A DNA stretch of 64,000 nt, from NCBI RefSeq assembly GCF_001613805.1, contig NZ_LPVY01000025.1:1-64000 (forward strand). The letters are read 5' to 3'. The position numbers and the translations under genes are program-made. The notes beneath the pieces are model-generated. The model was given only the letters and a program-made list of their open reading frames with translations. It was not told where the DNA came from and ran no database searches. This DNA comes from Thalassospira lucentensis. Its GTDB lineage: Bacteria; Pseudomonadota; Alphaproteobacteria; Rhodospirillales; Thalassospiraceae. Below are positions 38,256 to 45,260 of this stretch, piece after piece. Positions within the stretch are counted from its first letter, which is position 1. Each line of letters begins with the position of its first letter.

Positions 38256-38690
38256 TGTTTTCCAAAGGACAGTAAAATATTTATTGGCTATATTTCTCTG
38301 GATAAAGAAAAAAGAGGAACTTTTAGGATGGTACTCCGCAGCCGATTGATCAATCGGCACGAAGTCCAAGGTTCCAGAGTCCTTTTCGTTTTATCCGCAG
38401 GTGATCTTCCCGAATAGTTTGGGGCGCAACTTTCGATCAGAGTGCTTCTGCATCCAAATACTTTCATAACGTGAGCGGGACAGGCGCGCGTTGGAAGTTA
38501 ATTTCGTTCTTGAAAGGGCTTAAGTGCGGCATTGGTGTGTTGTAAGTGCAACACATGCGAGGATTTATGTCGAAAGATTGGTGGCTTAAGGTGGTGATTG
38601 GCCCAGAAATGCGTTTTTCATTTGCGCTGGCTAAGGGACAGTATCATAAGTACAAAATACGTTTCGAGATTTTGGTCAAAGGGGATTATC
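38256..38690. other. 435-bp leader upstream of the outer-membrane barrel gene
   Basis: It contains a perfect 18-bp palindrome at 38341-38358 and a GTGTTG-N6-CAACAC stem at 38537-38554. An open frame reads through its end but is explained by the GTG start at 38691. Otherwise no gene is seen. Confidence 0.5.
38341..38358. promoter_or_regulatory. Perfect 18-bp palindrome
   Basis: GCCGATTGATCAATCGGC is a perfect dyad 350 bp before the barrel gene and 86 bp after the polymerase gene. No T run follows. It may be an operator; the binding protein is unknown. Confidence 0.45.
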
Positions 38691-39749
38691 GTGCTTTCAA
38701 AACTAAGCTGTGCCGTTGTGGGGGTTGTTTTTGCCATCGGTGCGTTTAATGCATCTGCAGAGACTTATACTACGGGCGAAAATGCTGCTGGCGCTACGGT
38801 TGTTGCGCCAACAATCGGTCGAACAGTTACAGCATCAAACGTTAGTAATATTTCCAACCATCTTGATGCGCTGGTTGGCAATATCGGTGGTAGTTTTGGC
38901 GGTGGCGCGATCTCTTCTGGTCTTGATAGCGGTCAGAACAAGCAGGATATTGCTTTGTTCGACAGTAAAAAGCAAAGTGGTCTGGCCGCCGGTGGTGAAG
39001 AGCGGACATTTAGTCTTTGGGCAAACGCCAACTACACGTATGTCGATAACGATAAGGCTGGCACACAGTTTGATGGCGATGTGAAAACCATTAACATTGG
39101 TGGCGACAAGAAGTTTACTGACAATGTCCTTGTTGGTGTTTCTTTGGGGTATTCAAAAACCGACATTGATACCACTTACAATAGTGGTAAATATGAAGAA
39201 GATGCATATACTCTTGCTGGGTATGGGCTTTACAAGTTCAATGAAAATCTGAACTTGTCTGGTATGGTTGGTAATACTTGGTCAAGTATTGATCAGCACC
39301 GCCAGAATGGTGCAACGACTTCTGATCCGGATGCTGAAACCCAATTCGCGGCGGCGACGCTGACCGGCTCGAAGAAATACGACAAGCTTGGTTTGTCAGC
39401 TCACGTCGGATACATGTGGGCGAACCGCGATACTGATGGTTATACCGAAAGCGATACCAACGTCGTTAATGCAACTTCTGCGAAGACCGATCAGGGGCGT
39501 GTCGGTGGTCTTGTCTCCTACGATCTTCAAGCGTCGTCAGCAATGTTCTCCCCGTTCTTTAGCGTAGATTATCTTCATGATTTCTCTGACGAGATCAATG
39601 ATGACTCCGACGCATTTGATACCGGGCTTGGACTTAAAGTTTCATCTAACGATGGGATGCTGGAAGGCTTCTTCCAAGTTAAAACGCAGCTTGGTCGTGA
39701 GGACTATAGTCAGACCAGTGGATCTGCAATGTTGCGCGTCAACTTCTGA
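38691..39749 (+). CDS. Autotransporter-type outer-membrane beta-barrel protein
   Basis: A 352-residue protein. GTG at 38691 is chosen because AAGGGGA lies 6 nt upstream and it begins a good signal peptide (LSKLSCAVVGVVFAIGAFNASA, cut before ETYTTG). A low-complexity Gly/Ser/Asn stretch covers about 25-100. Then comes a barrel domain of about 240 residues made of alternating strands (FSLWANANYTYVD, NVLVGVSLGYSKTDI, AYTLAGYGLYKF). The last residue is Phe (SAMLRVNF), as required for BamA recognition. It resembles the autotransporter barrel (PF03797) with almost no passenger. The role in the island is unknown; a strong hairpin follows. Confidence 0.82.
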   Translation: MLSKLSCAVVGVVFAIGAFNASAETYTTGENAAGATVVAPTIGRTVTASNVSNISNHLDALVGNIGGSFGGGAISSGLDSGQNKQDIALFDSKKQSGLAAGGEERTFSLWANANYTYVDNDKAGTQFDGDVKTINIGGDKKFTDNVLVGVSLGYSKTDIDTTYNSGKYEEDAYTLAGYGLYKFNENLNLSGMVGNTWSSIDQHRQNGATTSDPDAETQFAAATLTGSKKYDKLGLSAHVGYMWANRDTDGYTESDTNVVNATSAKTDQGRVGGLVSYDLQASSAMFSPFFSVDYLHDFSDEINDDSDAFDTGLGLKVSSNDGMLEGFFQVKTQLGREDYSQTSGSAMLRVNF

Positions 39750-39769
39750 TCAATCTTTTGACGATCAAG

Positions 39770-40696
39770 ATGCTACAGCGTGATCTTCAGGGGGCCAGGC
39801 AAATTTGCCTGGCCCTTTTGTCTTTGTCGTTTTTGTCTGCTTGTCAGAGCTTGATGACGACCGGTGCTTACCTTCATGCGGATGAAATGGCGAAAGTTGC
39901 CCGCTGGACCCCGACTTACATTGAGACGCCGCATTTTACTCTCAAGGCTTACCTGGGGCCACAGCGCGGATCTGACAGGCCTATTGTGATATATGTTGAA
40001 GGGGATGGCTTCGCTTGGGTCGATAAAAATTGGGTATCACCGGACCCGACACCACGCGATCCATTCATGCTGTCGGTTGCTTTGCAGGACAACTATTACA
40101 ATGCAGCTTATCTGGCCCGCCCGTGCCAGTACGTTATTAAAGTTGATCGTGGCGCAAATTGCCAGGTCGCTCTTTGGACGGATGCGCGCTTCAATCAGGT
40201 CGTAATTGATGATATGAGTGGTGCTATTGATCAGATTCTCTTGCGGACGGGGCACAGCAAAGTTGTCCTTGTTGGCGGGTCTGGCGGCGGAGCTGTTATT
40301 ATGTTGCTCGCCAGTAAGCGCAATGATATTGCTGCTGTGGTTACTCTTGCCGGTCTGCTTGACCATCGCGCTTGGACAAACTTCCACAAGATATCCCCGC
40401 TTGACCAATCTCTGAACCCGGCGGGTTTTTATCCGAAGATTGCCGCCACACCGCAATTGCATTTGCTGGCAGGGGAAGATGATGTCATTCCTGTCGAATT
40501 ATCCAGACGTGAGTTGTTGCGCCTGCAAGCCTTGTCTCCGCAGACAGTAAGTTCGTATGAAATCACAGGTATCGATCATAGCTGCTGCTGGAGTGGATAC
40601 TGGACAGCTCACTATCGCGATATCATTGATTCGCTGTTAGAGGCACAGGTTTCTGATGGCAGAATTCGTATTGCGCCCTTCAGAGAAAATCCATAA
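39770..40696 (+). CDS. Lipoprotein alpha/beta hydrolase
   Basis: A 308-residue predicted lipoprotein. From ATG 39770 a short basic N-region leads to ICLALLSLSFLSAC with lipobox LSAC, so the lipidated Cys is about residue 21. The nucleophile elbow is VLVGGSGGGAVIMLL (GxSxG, about 166-180). The acidic residue is near AGEDDVIPV, and the C-terminal histidine is in GIDHSCCWSGYW. There is no clear ribosome site. The start region overlaps the terminator hairpin of the barrel gene, so translation may depend on the upstream gene. It may act on esterified glycans or lipids at the cell envelope. Confidence 0.78.
   Translation: MLQRDLQGARQICLALLSLSFLSACQSLMTTGAYLHADEMAKVARWTPTYIETPHFTLKAYLGPQRGSDRPIVIYVEGDGFAWVDKNWVSPDPTPRDPFMLSVALQDNYYNAAYLARPCQYVIKVDRGANCQVALWTDARFNQVVIDDMSGAIDQILLRTGHSKVVLVGGSGGGAVIMLLASKRNDIAAVVTLAGLLDHRAWTNFHKISPLDQSLNPAGFYPKIAATPQLHLLAGEDDVIPVELSRRELLRLQALSPQTVSSYEITGIDHSCCWSGYWTAHYRDIIDSLLEAQVSDGRIRIAPFRENP
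39792..39819 (+). terminator. Strong hairpin with T tail inside lipoprotein 5' end
   Basis: GGGCCAGGC (39792-39800) pairs perfectly with GCCTGGCCC (39807-39815) around AAATTT, followed by TTTT and a T-rich tract. It lies 43 nt after the barrel gene stop and encodes part of the next gene's signal peptide. Confidence 0.75.
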
Positions 40697-40943
40697 GCAA
40701 TTGTTCAATTGAAGTTGCCTGAACTGTTTAATTAGACAACTGTATTTCGATATCTGGAATATATCTTGAAGTGACTGATGTCGGTTGCTGCCGACGGTTG
40801 ATATGCGCTTGCGCGCTGCTATCTGGTTTGCTGATTAAGAATTGGTGTAATAAAATGATAGATAAATGCTTGCGGGTTTTATTTTTCTTAGAATAGCGCA
40901 ATTTTCCGGGTTTTGGTTGTAGTTATACAATAGGATTTCGTCG

Positions 40944-42218
40944 GTGTTTAACGATAATATTAGAAATGATATCGATAATTTTATTGATAAATATTTGCAC
41001 AATATATATCCACTCCTGAGTGGTTTGGTTCTTTCATCAATTATATTTCTTTGGTCTTTGGAGTTTGGTCCCGACAGATATGATGTTGGATTGAATGTAT
41101 TTTTAGCTATAATTTCTTTTGTGTTTTACCTTCCTTATATTGTTAATAATTTTTCTTTGTTCCCGTTTGTGGTTTCGATTATTTTTATTTTATATCAAGT
41201 GGCGTTTTCTTTGTTAAACGGGTTTGATTTTAGATCGGCGTTGCTGTGTTTCGTTTTTGTATTGTATTTTTATAGTGTATTTTATTCCCTTTTGTTTTGC
41301 TTTGGTGATGAGTTCAAAGTTTTAAGAAAACTTATTCTGGTTTTCTTAATTGCACAGATATGCCTGCAAGTTCTGGAAGTGTCTGGTGTTTTCCAGTTAT
41401 ATGAATTTGCTACAGTCAGAATGTATTTATTTGGTAATTTTGGGGCTACTGGCCTTTATGGTGAGGGGTCTCACGTCGCTTTTTCACTGGTTCCGTTGAT
41501 GTTTATTAAGGATGAGCGGGGGCGGCACCTTAATGCTTCCAGTGTATTGGCTGGGATATCCGTATTATTGGCGATTTCATCAACGGCGATTGTTGGTGTG
41601 CTTTTGCTGTTTATCCTGCTGATTTTAAAAATCAATAGCTGGCGGCGGGTTGGTTTGGCTTTTCTGGTGATTTTTGGTTTTCTGATTGTATTGTTTGTTG
41701 GCTGGCAGGTCTTTCACTTCCGTCCTTTTGCGGCGCTTGCTGTTCGCATATGGGGAATACTGCAAATAATTAGTGGGGAAATCGACCGGGGGGTTAATTT
41801 ATCCGCGCTGGTTTATGCCAACGGAATGAACATGGCCTGGGCCGGGGTGAAGGATATACTCGGGTCGGGACTTGGAAATTTCAGTATATATTTCGATCAG
41901 TCAATTGGACGGGAAGCAATAGATCAGATTTCACATGGTCCGTTAAATAAAGATGATGGTAGCTGCGTATTATTCAAAATGATTGGAGAGATGGGGATAT
42001 TGGGATTAATTATCGTTGGGTATTTTATGTTTAAAAATATCGCGATAATTATCAGGCATGGGGATAGTTTTATATCGGTTCTTGCATGTTTTATAATTAT
42101 GTCTGCTTTGCGTAGCGCTGGATATTTTCACGGACCTTATATTATCTCATTTGCACTGGTTGGTGTATTGTGGGAAATGCGAAGAATGTCCTTGGGAGGC
42201 GTTCTGAAAGCAAATTGA
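40944..42218 (+). CDS. Wzy-type polysaccharide polymerase candidate
   Basis: A 424-residue integral membrane protein with about 10-11 TM helices. GTG at 40944 has AGGA 8 nt upstream. A large loop near residues 300-350 contains AWAGVKDILGSGLGNFSIYF and SHGPLNKDDGSCVLFKMIGEMGILGLI, the G-x-G...E-x-G-x-x-G pattern of Wzy/O-antigen polymerases. It is strongly AT-rich with many TTT and ATA codons, unlike the metabolic genes. It is likely the polymerase of the island; the 690-residue protein may be the ligase, or the reverse. Confidence 0.78.
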   Translation: MFNDNIRNDIDNFIDKYLHNIYPLLSGLVLSSIIFLWSLEFGPDRYDVGLNVFLAIISFVFYLPYIVNNFSLFPFVVSIIFILYQVAFSLLNGFDFRSALLCFVFVLYFYSVFYSLLFCFGDEFKVLRKLILVFLIAQICLQVLEVSGVFQLYEFATVRMYLFGNFGATGLYGEGSHVAFSLVPLMFIKDERGRHLNASSVLAGISVLLAISSTAIVGVLLLFILLILKINSWRRVGLAFLVIFGFLIVLFVGWQVFHFRPFAALAVRIWGILQIISGEIDRGVNLSALVYANGMNMAWAGVKDILGSGLGNFSIYFDQSIGREAIDQISHGPLNKDDGSCVLFKMIGEMGILGLIIVGYFMFKNIAIIIRHGDSFISVLACFIIMSALRSAGYFHGPYIISFALVGVLWEMRRMSLGGVLKAN

Positions 42219-42876
42219 ATTGAGCAAATACATATATTTTTATCGGCTGCATAATAGGACTTGAAAGAAGCTGCCTGCTGTTGCTGTCTTCGGAAAAGGA
42301 ATGATGTTTCCAAGCGGCGTCAAAAAGTTCTTGATTTGTTCTTTTGTTTATGGCATAAGATAAAAGTCAACGGGAGAAATGCACCCGGATAAAAACCCGC
42401 AAGGCCTTGAGCCTCGCGGGTTTTTGTGTTTTGGGCCGGATGAAAGAGGTGATCAGGATGATGCGGCAAAGAGACGGACATAGACGGGGGTGGGGCGGCG
42501 GATGGCGGAGCCGTTACGGCGGCATTATGCTTTAGGGCTAAGAGAACTAACCCGGTCATTTATCATGACGGGAGAGGTGCGTCTTGTTGGAGGGGGAGCA
42601 TTAAATCTGCCGTGAGCGGCAGCGATGGCAGCAGCGGTCAGCAGTGATCTGTGACCCGTCGATGGTGGGCCAGTGGGGCCGTGCGCCCGAAGTGTGTCCG
42701 GGCTTAAGTCGTGGTGGGGAAGTCCGGTTTTGAGTGAAGTAATGGCCATCGATTTTTCAACCTACAGGAGCCAGAACGGCAAGCACGGGCATCGATTGTA
42801 ATTGTAGCCTTCTCACCTTTTTGCCAGAATGTTGGCTGGCGTAATGCAACCTCTGGGGGTGTGGTGGGGAAGGTAA
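42219..42876. other. 658-bp intergenic region at right edge of the island
   Basis: The left part carries a bidirectional terminator (42391-42425). The remainder (about 42430-42870) is GC-richer and G-rich on the plus strand. No frame has recognisable features. It marks the change from AT-rich island DNA to the metabolic region and may hold degraded coding sequence or an RNA. Confidence 0.5.
42391..42425. terminator. Bidirectional rho-independent terminator
   Basis: AAAAACCCGC (42391-42400) pairs with GCGGGTTTTT (42416-42425), with an inner AGGC/GCCT stem. T runs exist on both strands. It ends the polymerase transcript. Confidence 0.8.
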
Positions 42877-43689
42877 ATGGCTGACGACATCGAAAAGCCC
42901 GAGATGCCAAAGGGTGGGGGCAAGAAAGCAAAAGTAGCCAGAGGCGCGTTACAGGCTGTTGGCGGAGCGGTACCCTTGGTTGGTGGGTTGGTGTCGGCGG
43001 TAGCTGGTGCATGGTCGGAACATGAGCAAGAGCAGGTAAATCGTTTTTTTGACCATTGGATTAGGATGCTGCATGACGAGTTAAAAGAAAAAGAGGAAAC
43101 GATTATCGAGATTATGGCTCGGCTTGATATGCAAGACGAAGAGGTGATCAAACGTGTGGAAAGTCCGCAGTATCAATCGCTATTGAAGAAAGCATTCCGA
43201 GATTGGTCTGGCGCTGAGAGCAACGATAAAAGGGTTTTCATTCGAAATATTCTGACAAATGCGGCGCAAACTTCCATCTCAAGTGATGATGTAATCAAAA
43301 TGTATTTGGATTGGTTGGAAAAATACTCGTTGATGCATTTTCAAGTGATTGCAGCGATCTATAATCAGCCTGGTATAACGCGTGGCGGTATGTGGAGAAG
43401 TATCGGGAAAGGAGATGTTCGAGAAGACTCTGCGGATGCGGACCTGTTTAAGCTATTAATTCGAGACTTAAGCACGGGCGGTATAATTCGACAGCACCGC
43501 GAAACCGACTACTACGGTAATTCTATAGCTAAAAGGTCTCAACGAAGGCCAAAAGGAAGTGGCCCCAAGCCCGCAGTTTCTGCGTTTGATGATGTTGAAG
43601 AATATGAGCTTACAGACCTCGGCAAACAGTTTGTTCACTACGCGATGACAGAGCAAACAGTTAAGATTGAATTTGATCAAAGTGACTGA
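42877..43689 (+). CDS. Orphan protein of unknown function, hydrophobic-hairpin N-terminus and winged-helix-like C-terminus
   Basis: A 270-residue protein I do not recognise. Residues 1-20 are charged, then ALQAVGGAVPLVGGLVSAVAGAW forms a short Gly-rich hydrophobic hairpin. A charged helix follows (EHEQEQVNRFF...ELKEKEETIIEI). The middle part (about 90-160) is helical. The C-terminus (about 165-260) looks like a winged helix, with LLIRDLSTGGIIRQHRETD and YELTDLGKQFVHYA. Gly-rich hairpins followed by charged helices occur in some defence-associated and toxin-like proteins, but no homology is claimed. It stands alone between the island terminator and fdhA. Confidence 0.75.
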   Translation: MADDIEKPEMPKGGGKKAKVARGALQAVGGAVPLVGGLVSAVAGAWSEHEQEQVNRFFDHWIRMLHDELKEKEETIIEIMARLDMQDEEVIKRVESPQYQSLLKKAFRDWSGAESNDKRVFIRNILTNAAQTSISSDDVIKMYLDWLEKYSLMHFQVIAAIYNQPGITRGGMWRSIGKGDVREDSADADLFKLLIRDLSTGGIIRQHRETDYYGNSIAKRSQRRPKGSGPKPAVSAFDDVEEYELTDLGKQFVHYAMTEQTVKIEFDQSD

Positions 43690-43984
43690 CGCCAACTGTG
43701 TCGATCTTCGTCGCTGACTTGATGCCTGCCATGTGGTGCTCGGATTAGGGTAAGGGAAATTGATCAAAATCGTCAGTCCGGGCTGCGCCATCACAACCTC
43801 CCCCATGCGCAATGGTACTCTCCATTCGTCGTATTCGTTCAGTCCATATCCTCCGGGTTTTGCTAGTCTTCGTGATTGCAATCATAGGATGGTTTTTGTC
43901 CTCCGTTTTCCGGGCAGGAGCCTGCTGATTGGAATGGAAGGCCGGGAAGAAATTCCGGCGTCATATAATCGGAGGAGGAAGCAG

Positions 43985-45175
43985 ATGAGCAGCAACAGAG
44001 GTGTGGTGTATGTCGGGCCCGGCAAGGTCGAGGTTCGTGACATTGCCGATCCGGTGATGGCATCGCCGAATGGCCGGAAGCTTGACCATGCCGTCATTCT
44101 GAAAGTGATTAGCACCAACATTTGCGGATCGGACCAGCATATGGTGCGCGGCCGCACGACCGCGGAGCCGGGGCTGGTTCTGGGGCATGAAATTACCGGC
44201 GAGATCATCGAGAAGGGAAGCGACGTCGAGCAGCTTGAAATCGGCGATATCGTATCGGTTCCGTTCAACGTTGCCTGCGGGCGGTGCCGGTGCTGCAAGT
44301 CGCAGGATACCGGTGTGTGCCTGACGGTGAACCCGGCGCGAGCCGGGGGTGCCTATGGCTATGTCGATATGGGTGGCTGGATCGGTGGGCAGGCGCGTTA
44401 TGTCATGGTGCCCTATGCCGATTTCAACCTTTTGAAATTCCCCGACCGTGAACAGGCGATGGATAAAATCCGCGACCTGACGATGCTGTCCGACATTCTG
44501 CCGACCGGTTTCCACGGTGCGGTGCAGGCCGGTGTTGGTGTCGGGTCCATCGTGTATGTGGCCGGTGCCGGGCCGGTTGGCATGGCCGCCGCCGCATCGG
44601 CGCGTATCCTGGGGGCTGCCGTGGTGATGGTCGGTGATTTCAACAAGGAACGTCTGGCGCATGCATCGAAGATGGGCTTTGAGGCGGTCGATCTGTCGCA
44701 AAGTGATCGTCTGGGCGAAATGATTGCCGAGATCACCGGAAGCCCGGAAGTGGACAGCGCCATTGATGCGGTCGGGTTTGAAGCCCGCGGGCATACGGGC
44801 GGCGAGCAGCCGGCGATTGTCCTTAACCAGATGATGGAAATCACGCGGGCTGCCGGTTCCATCGGCATTCCGGGGCTTTACGTTACCGAAGATCCCGGTG
44901 CGGTCGATGATGCGGCCAAGCAGGGCAGTCTGTCGCTTCGGTTCGGATTGGGCTGGGCCAAGGCGCAGTCGTTCCATACCGGGCAGACGCCGGTGATCAA
45001 ATATAACCGTCAACTGATGCAGGCGATCCTGCATGACCGCCTGAAGATTGCCGATATCGTCAATGCGCAGGTGATCTCGCTTGATGATGCGGCGAAGGGT
45101 TATGAAAGCTTTGATCAGGGGGCGGCCAAGAAATTCGTGCTTGATCCGCACGATGTTCTGGCGAAGGCCAGCTAG
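43985..45175 (+). CDS. fdhA: Glutathione-independent formaldehyde dehydrogenase (zinc, NAD)
   Basis: A 396-residue medium-chain dehydrogenase. ATG at 43985 follows GGAGGAGGAAG; the longer frame from 43760 has no support. Catalytic zinc ligands are Cys47 and His68 (NICGSDQH, LGHEI). Structural zinc cysteines are Cys98, 101, 104 and 112. The Rossmann motif is VAGAGPVGMAAA. Numbering matches the Pseudomonas putida enzyme shifted by one. It oxidises formaldehyde to formate with NAD, clearing the formaldehyde produced by GbcAB and methyl-group oxidation. It is convergent to the dimethylglycine dehydrogenase gene and shares its terminator. Confidence 0.93.
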   Translation: MSSNRGVVYVGPGKVEVRDIADPVMASPNGRKLDHAVILKVISTNICGSDQHMVRGRTTAEPGLVLGHEITGEIIEKGSDVEQLEIGDIVSVPFNVACGRCRCCKSQDTGVCLTVNPARAGGAYGYVDMGGWIGGQARYVMVPYADFNLLKFPDREQAMDKIRDLTMLSDILPTGFHGAVQAGVGVGSIVYVAGAGPVGMAAAASARILGAAVVMVGDFNKERLAHASKMGFEAVDLSQSDRLGEMIAEITGSPEVDSAIDAVGFEARGHTGGEQPAIVLNQMMEITRAAGSIGIPGLYVTEDPGAVDDAAKQGSLSLRFGLGWAKAQSFHTGQTPVIKYNRQLMQAILHDRLKIADIVNAQVISLDDAAKGYESFDQGAAKKFVLDPHDVLAKAS

Positions 45176-45210
45176 TCGCGAGGCTTGGACTAACCTGATT
45201 GAAACGAAAA

Positions 45211-45242
45211 ACGGGAGCCAGCGGTGGCTCCCGTTCTTTTTT
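45211..45242. terminator. Bidirectional terminator between fdhA and the flavoprotein gene
   Basis: ACGGGAGCCA (45211-45220) pairs with TGGCTCCCGT (45225-45234) around GCGG, followed by TCTTTTTT. The preceding AAAAA serves as T tail for the opposite strand. Confidence 0.88.
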
Positions 45243-45260
45243 GTGCGCTTGAGCCGATGA

